A program made the position numbers and the translations under genes. A model generated the notes under the pieces. It made no database searches, was not told the DNA's origin, and worked only from the letters and a program-made list of their open reading frames with translations. A stretch of 62,000 bases of DNA from Neocallimastix lanati (nom. inval.) (lineage: Eukaryota > Neocallimastigomycota > Neocallimastigomycetes > Neocallimastigales > Neocallimastigaceae), in assembly GCA_016946835.1 (NCBI GenBank), contig JACVTC010000065.1, forward strand, positions 252,501-314,500, in the 5' to 3' direction. Shown here piece by piece: positions 1 to 12,354 of this stretch (the stretch's first letter is position 1; every line of letters starts with the position of its first letter).

Positions 1-518
<518 letters not shown>

Positions 519-693
519 GAAATTGAATCTTTATCCAAATGGAATGGACGATAAAAATTTTGTATCTCTTTTTCTAAATAATATTGATGTTGAAAACGAC
601 AACTCATTACATATATGTGCCAAATGTGTACTGTATATTCGGAATATTAATAAATACAGCTTTTTTCATGGTGAACGTAAACTATTGTATAAT

Positions 694-730
<37 letters not shown>

Positions 731-810
731 AATAATATCGTTATTATTATGGATATTATAATAATAATATTTCTGAAATAAATAAATAAGAAAGATATCT
801 AATATGATAA

Positions 811-869
<59 letters not shown>

Positions 870-892
870 AATCGAAAAAAAAAAAAAATACA

Positions 893-923
<31 letters not shown>

Positions 924-1306
924 TTTTTATTTTTATTTTTTATAATTATTATTATTATTATTATTTTTTGTATTATATATTATTTTATATTAGCTATAAA
1001 ATTTTTTACCTATTTTAATAAAAATTTTGATAAGATTGGTTTCTCACAGTTTATCAAAAAATATAATTTATATGCGGAATTTGAAAAATCATCCAAGGCT
1101 CTAGTTGAAGATGATAAAGTTATTATAGGAGCTTATATTTGTATTTATAACTATGATAATCAAGGTTAATAGATTTTAATAGTATTATTATATCAAATCA
1201 AATTCCATTTAATGTTTTATACCTATTATTTATTTTATTTTATATAAATAGTGAAATAAATAAATAAATATATATATATATATATGAACTTTATTCCTAA
1301 TTTTTA

Positions 1307-1352
<46 letters not shown>

Positions 1353-1562
1353 CAATAAAATGAATTGAAATACTACAGAACGATATACGAATGAATTGAA
1401 TAAACTACTGGTACTCAATAACGAAGATTTTCATATAAGGAATAATAGTAATTACGAATGGAAAATTGATAATTGGGATAGTCTCCAACATGAAGAATTC
1501 AGTCCAGAATTTAAGGCGATTGATTATAATTGGTAATATTATTAATTCATTAATTAATTATT

Positions 1563-1601
<39 letters not shown>

Positions 1602-2085
1602 GTTATTGCTATTATTATTATTATTATTATACTATGAATCAATAAAATACTTTCTTTTTTTTTTTTTTTTTTTTGTTCTTTTTATTATAATTCTTTAGTG
1701 ACTTTTTTTTTTTCCAAAATAATATATACATATATATATATATTTATATTTATATATATACAAATAAAAAATATAGGAAAATTAAATTAATTAAAGATGA
1801 TAAAGATGAAAATGGAAAAGAATATGTATCAATTTATTTAAATAATGAGGATGTTATAAATGATAATATTCATATTTGTACTAAATTTATATTAACCATT
1901 CGTAATTGTGAGGACTATTCATGCTTCAATACAAGAAGTAAAATATCTTAACAGCCTAAATATAAAATACTTTTTTTTTTTTTTTATTTTATTTTTTTCT
2001 AAAAAAATAATTAAAATGAAATAATGAAATATATATATATATATATATAATTTTTATTATATTATCTACATTTATAAATTTATTT

Positions 2086-2118
<33 letters not shown>

Positions 2119-3713
2119 ATTTTTTACAATTTCCATGTTTTTATGATAAAAATCATAATACCTTTGGTGCTAAAAATTTAATTGAAACAAAATACTTAAC
2201 AGAAAAAAATAAAAATTCAAAATCTTTGGTTGAAAATGGTAAAACTATTATTAATGCCTATATTCATGGTTATAACTATGAAAGAGGTAAAAACAAAAAA
2301 AAAAAAAAAAGGTTTAAAATAAAAATAAAAATAATTAATAAAAAAAAATAGTACTAATACTAATACTTATACTAATACTGATAATAAATAAAAACGAAGA
2401 TAATAAAATAATAAAATAAAATAAAATAAATAAAATAAAGATACAATAAAATAAAATAAAAATACAATAAAATAAAATAAAAATACAATAAAATAAAATA
2501 AAATAAAAATACAATAAAATAAAATAAAATAAAAAGAAAATAAAATAAAATAAAAAGAAAATAAAATAAAATAAAAAGAAAATAATAATAATAATAATAA
2601 AATCTTTTATATAGTATAATAAAATATATATAAAAATATATACTATTATTAACTTTTTTTTTTTTTATTTCTATTGTTATATTATAAGAACAATATATAT
2701 ATAACTTAAAATATATACTCAAAGAAAAATATAAGGATACAGATTGTGAAAAAGCATATTATTTTGAATGGGAAATAAAAAATTGGGAATTCATTAGTAA
2801 TTATATTGAAAGTCCTGAATTTTTGGCTTGTAATTATATATGGTATATACTAAGCATTATATAAAATAAAAGAAATTAAATAAAATAAAAAAAAATTAAA
2901 TAAAATAAAAAATATATATATGCAATACACAATAATAATAATTATAGGAAAAAAAAAAAATTTAAAAAAATTATTTAAATTTAAATATATATAATATATA
3001 TATTATTATAAAAAGAAAAGTTGTCTAATTAATTTTATTATTATTATTATTATTATAATTTAAATTATTATTATAATTATAATTATCATTATTAATATTT
3101 TATTTTTTTTAAAAATATAATTATTAAAAAAAAAAAAAAAAAAAAAAAAAATTAAAATAATCATAATGTATCTGTTAATGTCTATATTTAAACATTATTA
3201 TTAAAGGAAAATTGAACTTAATTTATTGGAATATGAAAAGGAAGCTAGTTATTCAGCATTCTTAAAAAATGTAGATGTTGAAGATAAATGTGATAAAGAT
3301 ATCAATGTTAATTTTGTTTTATCCCTTCGTAATATTCATGATTATTCTATATTTGAAGCAAAAGGTAATATTTAATTTTTTTTTTTCTTTTATTATTATT
3401 ATTGTTGTTGATATTACTATTTTCAGTTAAATATTACATTGTTTTTTAATACTAAATTTTATATATTTAACTTTTTTTTTTTTTTTTTTTTTTTATAAAT
3501 ATACCACTCTTTTATATATATTTATATATATATATTTATTTATAATTAAAAGCATTTAATTACATATTTAATAAAAATAATAATAAATGTGGTTTAACAA
3601 AATTTATTGAGAAAAAAGATTTATATAAAAAAAGTAAAACCTCAGATACGACTTTAATTGAAAATGATATATTTATAATAGGTGGACTTATTTATATATC
3701 AGAATCAAAATAA
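519..3713 (+). CDS. Tandem MATH-domain protein, 3' part (eight exons)
   Basis: Exons read 519-676, 994-1164, 1379-1532, 1777-1937, 2119-2286, 2725-2842, 3207-3364 and 3553-3713 (TAA at 3711). Joined, they give one open frame of 415 residues, all introns GT..AG and all phase 1. Each MATH (meprin and TRAF homology) domain uses three exons. The first carries an F/Y-E-W-x-I-x-N-W motif and ends in N-x-W (EWKIDNWDSL, FEWEIKNWEF). The second starts K-I-K/E-L and holds a Y-V-S-L/I-Y/F-L-N-N strand. The third holds the F-G/T-K-F-I and LVEDDKVIIGAY-type strands. Three domains are visible; the first lacks its opening exon, which must lie left of the window. MATH domains bind peptides and often recruit substrates for ubiquitin ligases or deubiquitinases, but no catalytic or BTB domain is seen. 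Function beyond protein binding is unknown. Splice sites were chosen by eye to keep the domain alignment; the donor of the first exon could also be GT at 671. Confidence 0.8.
2390..2600. repeat. AAAAT-rich tandem repeat inside a MATH-gene intron
   Basis: Runs of AAAATAAAAT with a recurring AAAAATAC variant lie in the intron between exons five and six. Other introns of the gene carry (AT)n at about 696-727, (ATT)n at about 807-866 and poly(A) at about 2090-2117. These simple repeats make the introns several times longer than the exons. Confidence 0.75.
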
Positions 3714-4270
3714 TTAAAAAAATAATAATAATAATATCTAATGAATACAATAATAATAATAGAAATTAAAGAAAAAAAAAATATATATATATTATCCAAT
3801 GAATTTAATATAAAAAAAAAACATAAAATAATATAAAAAATAATATAAAATAACAATAATAATAATAATAATAGTTTTATTATTTAAATTTATTATTTTA
3901 ATTTTATTGTTAAATTATATAATTAAATTACATATTTAAACTTATCGATTAAATTTAAAAAAGGTTACATGAATGAAAATATAAAATAAAATTATTAATT
4001 AAAATTTACAAAAAGATTACATGAATGAAAATATAAAATAAAAAAGGCCACTTTCAATTATAAAAAAATAAAATAAAATAAAATAAAATTTTTTTATTTA
4101 TTAATTATTTCTTATATTTAATATATTTATTATTTTCTTTATTAATATTAATTAAAAAAATATATATTATAACAATATTAATAACATATAACAAAATTTT
4201 ATATTTATTTAATGTATATAGACATTATATTTAAACATTATATTTTACAGCTTTGTATAAAATTTTACAA
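3714..4270. other. AT-rich intergenic DNA
   Basis: Downstream of the MATH gene stop. It holds A/T runs and short (AAT)n tracts, and no coding signal on either strand. A short near-duplicate (TTACATGAATGAAAATATAA) occurs at about 3965 and about 4018. Confidence 0.6.
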
Positions 4271-4279
4271 ATTTTATTT

Positions 4280-4565
4280 ATTATTCATTTATTTATTTTT
4301 TATTATTCAATTATTTATTATTCAATTATTTATTATTCAATTATTTATTATTTATTATTCAATTATTCAATTATTTATTATTTATTATTCAATTATTCAA
4401 TTATTTATTATTTATTATTCAATTATTCAATTATTTATTATTTATTATTCAATTATTCAATTATTTATTATTTATTATTCAATTATATATTATTTATTAT
4501 TATATATTATTATTTATTATTTATTTATTTATTATTTAATTATTATTTAATTATTTATTATTTAC
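4280..4565. repeat. 30-bp tandem repeat of TTCAATTATTTATTA type
   Basis: About four to five copies of a 30-bp unit built of TTATTATTCAATTATTCAA plus TTATTTA steps. It belongs to the TTATTTA family that recurs at 9-10 kb, 40 kb and 42.5 kb. Both forward frames are open through it only because the unit is a multiple of three. Confidence 0.8.
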
Positions 4566-4840
4566 TTATTTATTATCAATATTATTAAATAAGATATTTC
4601 AAACAAATAGGATAGATAATAATACATAGTTTATAATAGTTTGTTTTAAAAAGTATTTTTATAAAAGAATAAATGTTTTTATTAATAAATTGAATAAAAA
4701 AAAAATATATATTAAAAAATTAAATTAATTTATTAAAAATTTTTAATTGATTTCTATGATTCTACGTCCATTAATTAGTAAATGATTAATTTAAAAAAAA
4801 GGTTTAAGATTTGATCATTTATTTATTTGTTGCAAAAAAA

Positions 4841-4874
<34 letters not shown>

Positions 4875-4885
4875 TATTATTTGTT

Positions 4886-5075
4886 AAATTAATTCCAGTG
4901 CCACTTTATCAATAATCTAATGTACTATAATCTTTATATTTTATATTATTACAATTATGAATAACTGAAATATTTCCAGTAAATTCAATATATATTTCAT
5001 CTTCATTATCACCACTATTAATTCTATAATTATTATTTTCATTCTCTTCATTTATATATTACTTAAATGATAATT
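4886..5075 (-). pseudogene. Unassigned coding-like fragment
   Basis: Read on the minus strand, about 48 codons are open with balanced residues, including INSGDNEDEIYIEFTGN and CNNIKYKDYSTLDY, ending in tandem stops near 4918. The text does not look like low-complexity translation. No start or splice context is convincing and the family is not recognised. It is probably the tail exon of a dead gene. Confidence 0.3.
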
Positions 5076-5357
5076 ACTTTTTATTATATCCTTCTAAAAA
5101 AAATTTTTTATTTTTTATTATTAATTGTTTTTATAATTCCTAATGTTGTTACCATTAAATTTTATCATTTAATGTATTGAAATATGGATGATCCATCAAA
5201 TGTATTTTTGTATGTATAAATATCATTAAATTATGTATTCTTAAAAAAAAAAAATAAGCCTTTTTGTTTCAAATAAATAAAGTTAGTAAATAAACAAATA
5301 TTGAGATTTTTATTAGATTAAGTGTCTTACTTGACTCTGTAAGTTTGGGTAGAAAAT

Positions 5358-5490
5358 TTAGTAATTTAGTAATTTAGTAATTTAGTAATTTAGTAATTTA
5401 GTAATTTAGTAATTTAATAATTTAGTAATTTAGTAATTTAGTAATTTAATAATTTAATAATTTAGTAATTTAGTAATTTATTAATTTAGT
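5358..5490. repeat. 8-bp tandem repeat TAGTAATT
   Basis: About 16 consecutive copies of TAGTAATT with occasional TAATAATT variants, just inside the left LTR fragment of the decayed retroelement. Confidence 0.85.
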
Positions 5491-5686
5491 ATAATTAGGA
5501 TATTCAAGATTAACCACACTTAAATACACATCTACGTAAATAAGAAACCTATTAGAATTAGGGAATTAGTATTTAATTGTTTCTTATATAATTTAGTAGT
5601 TGGTAATTAGAAATAGTATTTAGTAATTTGTAATTAATTAAAAAATTCATTAAATAACATTTGCAATATATAAACACATTTATAAG

Positions 5687-5997
5687 ATGACCAGAACAAC
5701 TGAAATAATTCTTAATAGGATGGAATTTGTTCTAACTGAAAGCAACTACAATGAATAGTACGAAGACTTTATCCGAGAACTTCAAGGCTCTGGAGTTCTA
5801 GGATAAGACGCTGAATTCAGTGAGTACGTTGAGAAGAACATAGATGATATTATAAAATAGGTAAAGGAGAAATATATAACCAAAAGATAAAAAAGGGATA
5901 TGGATAATCTTATCTGAAGAAAGGTGAAAAAAAAATTAAGGAACATAAAATGAATGACTTTACAGTTTTGAGCTTTATTAAGAAAATCAATAGATAC

Positions 5998-6036
<39 letters not shown>

Positions 6037-6365
6037 TTAGAAATAAAAAAGGAAGAGAAAAATTCAGTATACCTAATATTTAGAGGTACTCAGGAACAAG
6101 TATCATGAAGAAGAATTCAATGAAGTGACAAAACTCTACAGAAGATTAGAAAGCATAAGGGCCGAAAGTGATAAAGAAAACTTTGGAATACATCGAAGAA
6201 TTCTTAGAGATCACGAAAAAAGCTAGGTAAACTAAACAATAAAATTAGCAACAGGGAAAAATTAAAATTACTTGTTTAAAGGACTACCAGAGAAATAATT
6301 AAACTTCTTGGAAATAAAAAATACAGTATCTCGGAAGATGTCAATGAAATATATTAGAAGATATG

Positions 6366-6402
<37 letters not shown>

Positions 6403-6481
6403 CAGATTAGAAATGGTAGAAATCTTTATTCCAGAAAAAAATTATAAAGAAAAAAGAAGAAGAAATATCACATATCTCTAA

Positions 6482-6515
<34 letters not shown>

Positions 6516-6614
6516 TAAGGACAAAATTAAGGACAAAAAAACAGTAATTTCGAAAGTTATGATCAAGATGATATCTGAGAGAGATACAATAATAAAAGAA
6601 GAATCAATAATAGG

Positions 6615-6645
<31 letters not shown>

Positions 6646-7230
6646 GTTGTTATTTGTGCGATAGTGAAAATGACACTAGACAAATTCATTATGATGCAAA
6701 CTATTGTAATAGTTGTAGCGAAAATAATAAAAACAATGACACGCCGAATAAACCAGAAAACAAGAAATATTTTTCAAAATGAAAACAATATTAATGATGA
6801 TTTAAATAATTATTATTTTATTAATAATATTTATGATAGTAATAAATATAATAATAGTTAAACTATAAGGATATAGGTATGAATAAAAATATACTTGATA
6901 TAGTTGAATCATTTCTAAATAAAATAAATAAAGCAAATTGTAAACTGAATAAATTATTAGAAATTTTGAATGAAATCAACCAAAAGAACAGCAACAACCA
7001 GAAAATTATTAAAGATTATTTACCCATTATGAATTTTGATACTATTTATTATGAAAATTATCAAAAATATATGAAAAGAATTACTTAATTTAACAATATT
7101 TTAAATGTTGATTATGATAGTCCAGGAAATGAAATTGATAAAAATATAAACAAAAATAATTTAGGCGAGAATACTGAAGAAAATTATAAAAATATGATTG
7201 AAAAAAAAAAAAAAATTTTTTTATTTTAGA
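5687..7230 (+). pseudogene. Gag-like protein remnant
   Basis: An ATG at 5687 opens a frame (MTRTTEIILNRMEFVLTES...) that is soon broken by TAG, TAA and TGA codons and by long poly(A) insertions (6000, 6370, 6485, 6617). At about 6644-6715 there is a CxxC-x(n)-CxxC patch (RCYLCDSENDT...HYDANYCNSC) that may be a nucleic-acid-binding zinc site. It lies in the place of a gag zinc knuckle but does not match the usual CX2CX4HX4C spacing. A downstream open stretch (6879-7088, MNKNILDIVESFLNKINK...) is probably part of the same gene. Non-functional as it stands. Confidence 0.5.
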
Positions 7231-7482
7231 AAAAAAAATTTTTTAATTATAAAAATTTGTCAAAAATTGAATGTGCAAAATTTGAACTGTTAATTTCAAT
7301 GTACATACATTTGGATTCAAATATGATTCGTTTTAGCTGCGAAAAATTTAGGTTGTACTATGACAGATACGTTAAGAATTATTAGTAAATTAGTTAAGGA
7401 AAATAAAAGTATTAAAAAAAAAAAAAGCAAATTTTTATAGTAAACAAAGATTTTTACAATGACTTTGTTTAGGGGGGGGGAA

Positions 7483-7831
7483 TGTTTGAAAATTTAGTAT
7501 TTTTAAGTTTACAATTTTAATTAAACATTTTAATTAATATTTTTTATATTTTAATTTTTAAATATTAAATAGTTTTTTATATATAAATAGGATATATTAT
7601 ATTAAAGTTTATATAAGTTTATGAATATGGTTTCTAAGTCTTTTATTTTTATAAGCCTCTTTTATATAGTTAATATGAAAACATGTATTTAATGTATTGA
7701 AATTATGGGTGATCCATCAAATGTATTTTGTATGTATAAATATCATTAAATTATATATTCTTAAAAAAAAAATAAGCCTTTTTGCTTTAAATAAATAAAG
7801 TTAGTAAATAAACGAATATTAAGATTTTTAT
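7483..7831 (+). repeat. 3' LTR of the decayed element
   Basis: Starts TGTTTGAAAATTTAG directly after the G-tract and ends ...AAGATTTTTAT. Internal landmarks AAGCCTCTTTTATATA and GATCCATCAAATG are shared with the inverted LTR copy at 38.3-39.1 kb. Confidence 0.55.
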
Positions 7832-8074
7832 CATAAATCAACATTAAAATTTAATGTAAAATTAGACCATAGACGACATGATTCCTTTTCATTTTCATAA
7901 TAATCAATCATCTTAACCATTATTTTTGGGGATTGTGCATTTCGCAATCGTGCATTTCGCAATGTGGGGTATATTATTTATTTTATTTCATTATTTTATT
8001 TTATTTCAATATTTTATTTTATTTCAATATTTTATTTTATTTTAATATTATTATTTATTAATAGGTTATCATTA

Positions 8075-8107
<33 letters not shown>

Positions 8108-8465
8108 CAATTTCTTTTGTGATAAATTAATTATAATAGTATATAGATTCAAAATTTTTTTTAAATAAATCCATCTTTTCCATTTTTCTAATGTGGCTAT
8201 TAATCATAATTTTTTTTTTATACATTTAAACTATTATATAAATTATTATTATGTACATTTAAATTATAAAAAATATTTTCAATGATAAAATTATAAAAGT
8301 GAATAATACAAGTAATACTTTTTTTTTATTATAAAAGAAAAAGAAAAAAATAAAAATAATAAATGAAAGAAAGAAAGAAAGTATAAGAAAGGAGAAATAA
8401 TGTTTATATAATTATATAATATTATAAAAAAAAAAAAATTACTATTAACAATATAAGAATTAAAA

Positions 8466-8505
<40 letters not shown>

Positions 8506-8985
8506 AAACCATAATATTTTGTTCTATTTAAAATTTTAATTTAATCTTTTATACCGATTTAATATAATTATTGAAGCATTAATTTTAAAAAAAAAAAAAA
8601 AAAAAAAAAAAGCAATAATATTTTTTTTGAAAACTCGAAAAAAACTATAAATTTCAATGTTAATTATTAACCATATAAACTTTAAATGATATATTTTTTA
8701 ATAATAAAATGATAAAAAAAATAACAATAAAAAAAAAAAAATAAAAACAGAATTCATTTTATGAAAATAATAAAATATATTTAAATAACATAAACAATAA
8801 TAATGGATATTAACCAATAGCAATAACAGCTAACAATGCTATTAATCAAAATAATAATAGTTAATATTGAAAAAAGTAAAAAAAAAAAAAAAAAAAAAAA
8901 ATTAAAATTAAAAAACTATAATTAATAGTATTATATATATATATATAAAATTCATTCTGTTAATTATTTTAATAAATATAAAAAA
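7832..8985. other. AT-rich intergenic DNA with an isolated GCATTTCGCAAT pair
   Basis: Mostly poly(A)/poly(T), ATT and AT tracts. The one distinct signal is two tandem copies of GTGCATTTCGCAAT at about 7934-7964, followed by GTGGGG. It resembles the motifs at the MULE ends near 25.5-30.7 kb. No gene is seen. Confidence 0.55.
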
Positions 8986-8989
8986 TAAA

Positions 8990-10130
8990 AAATATTTTAA
9001 TGTTGTAATGACTACTTAAAAGATTATTCAATTATTTATTATTTATTAATACTCTTTTCTATTATTTATTATTCAATTATTTATTAATAAATACTCTTTT
9101 TATCATTTATCATTTATTATTTATTATTTATTAATAAATACTCTTTTTATTATTTATTATTTATTATTTATTATTTATTATTTATTATTTATTATTTATT
9201 ATTCCATTATTTATTATTTATTAATAAATACTCTTTTTATTATTTATTATTTATTATTTATTATTTATTATTTATTATTTATTATTTATTATTTATTATT
9301 CCATTATTTATTATTTATTAATAAATACTCTTTTTATTATTTATTATTTATTATTTATTATTTATTATTTATTATTTATTATTTATTATTTATTATTTAT
9401 TATTTATTATTTATTAATAAATACTCTTTTTATTATTTATTATTTATTATTTATTATTTATTATTTATTATTTATTATTCCATTATTTATTATTTATTAA
9501 TAAATACTCTTTTTATTATTTATTATTTATTATTTATTATTTATTATTTATTATTTATTATTCCATTATTTATTATTTATTAATAAATACTCTTTTTATT
9601 ATTTATTATTTATTATTTATTATTTATTATTTATTATTTATTATTTATTATTTATTATTTATTATTTATTATTTATTATTTATTATTTATTATTTATTAT
9701 TTATTATTTATTATTTATTATTTATTATTTATTATTTATTATTATTATTATTATTTATTATTTATTATTTATTATTTATTATTTATTATTTATTATTTAT
9801 TATTTATTATTTATTATTTATTATTTATTATTTATTATTTATTATTTATTATTTATTATTTATTATTTATTATTTATTATTTATTATTTATTATTTATTA
9901 TTTATTATTTATTATTTATTATTTATTATTTATTATTTATTATTTATTATTTATTATTTATTATTTATTATTTATTATTTATTATTTATTATTTATTATT
10001 TATTATTTATTATTTATTATTTATTATTTATTATTTATTATTTATTATTTATTATTTATTATTTATTATTTATTATTTATTATTTATTATTTATTATTTA
10101 TTATTTATTATTTATTATTATTATTATTTA
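8990..10130. repeat. TTATTTA satellite array with phased spacer motif
   Basis: Over 1.1 kb of 7-bp TTATTTA units. In its first half the array is interrupted at intervals of about 90-120 bp by a fixed block TTAATAAATACTCTTTTTAT, often preceded by TTCCATTATTTA. The second half is nearly pure 7-mer. The same block recurs in both orientations at 39.4, 40.7-40.9 and 42.5-42.9 kb. Confidence 0.9.
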
Positions 10131-10139
10131 TTTAATTTT

Positions 10140-10320
10140 ATGATATATGATATATCACATATAATATATTTTAGAGTTTTTTATTTTTTTTTAGTGTATG
10201 TTAATGCCATCTTCAAAAGAATTCTAGGAAAGAATGAATCAGTGAATATGACGTATTTAAGATGTTCATATGGTTCAATTTTCAATATTCCACCATTTAA
10301 AAAAAAAAAAAAAAAAAATT
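10140..10320. other. Non-repetitive island after the satellite
   Basis: Both strands are open here. Plus-strand text includes FKRILGKNESVNMTYLRC and minus-strand text includes GILKIEPYEHLKYVIFTD. Neither is recognised, and the strand cannot be decided. It is likely a scrap of a dead coding sequence bounded by poly(A) at about 10298-10318. Confidence 0.25.
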
Positions 10321-11266
10321 AACTGCGTATTTCCCCATAAAAAGACTATAAATATTATTATTATTATAATAATAATATTTATTAAATATAAATTAATAAA
10401 AAAAATTTTAATATTTTTAATTTTATTATTTATTATTTATTATTAGTATTATTATTTATTATTTATTATTAGTATTATTATTTATTATTTAATTTTAAGT
10501 TGATCTTAGAATAATTCCAAATAATTAAAAATTTATATATAAATATATTGTATTAAATAGAGTATATATAATAGAATATATATAAAAAACTAAAATTGGA
10601 TTGGATATTAAAAAAATTTTAAAAAAAATTTTTTTTAATCTATACTAAATAGAGATTATTATATAAAATTTACTTTTTATTATTTATGATTTATGGATTA
10701 TTATTTAATTATTTAATTATTATTTTATTATTTTTTATATATAAATTAATTATAATAAATAATAAATAATAAATAATAAATAATAAATAATAATAATAAT
10801 AATAACAATAATAATAATAATAATAATAATTAAAATAAATATATATGGATAAAAGATTAATTAAATCATAAAACTCTAAAAAAATTAAAAATTATATTAA
10901 AATAAGATAAAAATATATGACTTTATTCAATTAATACTTTGTTATATTATTACATAAAAAAGTATTAATTGAATAAAGTTAAACTTTTTTATTATTCTAT
11001 TATTTCATAAAAAAAAATATATAAAAGAAAAAAATCAAGATCAATATTTTTTTTTTTTCTAATCAAATAGTTTAGTTTATCTCGGTTTTTAATTATTTAA
11101 AAGTAACACAAGTAGTAAAATAAATATGTACATATATATATTTTTATATCTTTATTATTTTATTTTATTTTATTTTTTTTTTGTAAATATATAAATTAAC
11201 TTTGATGTTCTCTTTTTCTATATATAAATATAATTCTATAGAGTCCATATATATTTTTGTAAATAA
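10321..11266. other. AT-rich intergenic DNA
   Basis: ATT and AAT tracts and AT-only sequence. An inverted repeat of about 20 bp (TTTATTCAATTAATACTTTG and its complement) lies at about 10922-10980 and could form a hairpin. No gene is visible. Confidence 0.55.
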
Positions 11267-11470
11267 ACCAAAGAAGGTATCCATATAGAAGAAGGCGGTT
11301 ATCCATCATACCAACAAGTTGAACATCCTTTGAACTTCAAAGGGGAAGGGGTTTTTCTATCGCCCCTCAAAAGAAAGGTATGCCTTTCCCCCTCTTCAGA
11401 AACCTTTAATAATGAATATCTCTATCTCAATCCCTTTGGAAATATTTTGATCAATGACGATTATCGGTAA
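11267..11470 (+). CDS. Orphan coding exon-like stretch, possible 3'-terminal exon
   Basis: 67 codons are open between two TAA codons, with base composition far richer in G+C than its surroundings (EGIHIEEGGYPSYQQVEHPL...PLKRKVCLSPSSETFN). An AG at 11272-11273 could be the 3' splice site. There is no ATG, so upstream exons are needed, but none was found. The downstream AATAAA at about 11540 could be a polyadenylation signal. Product not recognised. Confidence 0.35.
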   Translation, partial: TKEGIHIEEGGYPSYQQVEHPLNFKGEGVFLSPLKRKVCLSPSSETFNNEYLYLNPFGNILINDDYR

Positions 11471-12350
11471 TGATAATAATAATGATAATGATGTTGTTAA
11501 TGAATAATTCATATTACCAATAATGATGGGGGATTGCAATAAAGATATTATTATGGTTTTTATCTTTTTTTTTTTTTTTTTTAAATAAAGTATTAATGAA
11601 AACTTTAAAAATATTGAGGTTAGAGGTTTATTTTACTTGTCTTCAATGATTAGTGGTAAAAAGTAAATTGTAGTTAGTATCTTGTGGAAAAAGAAGCTAA
11701 AAAGCAAATAATAAAAAAAGACTTTTTTTTTTCTATAATGAATGAATGCTTGTTCTTGGGAAAGAGGGAGGGAAGGAGGGTCTTTTAAATTTATTTTTTT
11801 TAAAAATAAAAAAAATCTTGGAAATAATTTATATATATAAAGAAATAACCAAGAAAAAAAAAAAAAAAAAAAAAAAGATAAAGAACCAAAATAAATAAAT
11901 AAATAAATAAATAAATAAGAATAAACCAAGAACAAGAGCTATCATTTTAAAACCAGTTAAAAAAAAATATATATATATATATGTTCTTTTTTCATGAATA
12001 AATATATATATATATATATATTATTTCTTATTAGAAATAATAATTTAATTTAATAAGAAATAATAAAAAATAGTATTAATAAAAGAAAATAATAATAGAA
12101 AATAATTTATTTTTTTATTATAAGAAAAAAAAATGTATATAATATATATTTCAGACCTTGTTATTTATTAATTGTATAAATATAATTAATATAACTAGTG
12201 TAAATGATTATATATATATACTTAATTTTTAATTATTTTTATTTTTATTTTTATTTTTATTTTTTTTTTTTTCATTAATAAATGAAAAAAAAAAAAAAAA
12301 TATATGAATAATTTGTGGACTTTGTAATTTGACAAACTCTATTTATACAA
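11471..12350. other. AT-rich intergenic DNA
   Basis: Short AATGATAAT steps, poly(A/T) and AT repeats, (AAATAAAT)n at about 11890-11920. A small GC-richer patch (GGGAAAGAGGGAGGGAAGGA) lies at about 11758-11780. No gene is supported. Confidence 0.5.
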
Positions 12351-12354
12351 CTTT

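Larger units (their letters stand above)
5168..7831 (+). mobile_element. Decayed LTR retrotransposon without pol (Ty3/gypsy-like)
   Basis: A repeat of about 145 bp at 5168-5312 (TGTATTGAAATATGGATGATC...) recurs in the same orientation at 7688-7831. Just before the right copy is a purine tract A-G9-AA (7471-7482) followed by TG, fitting a polypurine tract and the start of a 3' LTR at 7483. The left LTR keeps only its distal part. Between them are a gag-like broken frame and a Cys-rich patch, but no protease, reverse transcriptase or integrase. A further inverted copy of the LTR lies at 38.3-39.1 kb. The assignment to Ty3/gypsy rests on the general layout and is uncertain. Confidence 0.6.

Noticed and set aside
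4212-4588. Two forward ORFs of about 110 codons
   Set aside because: Translation of a 30-bp AT tandem repeat.
8990-10130. CRISPR-like look: repeats with regular spacers
   Set aside because: The host is eukaryotic, the spacers are themselves 7-bp satellite, and no cas-like gene is present.
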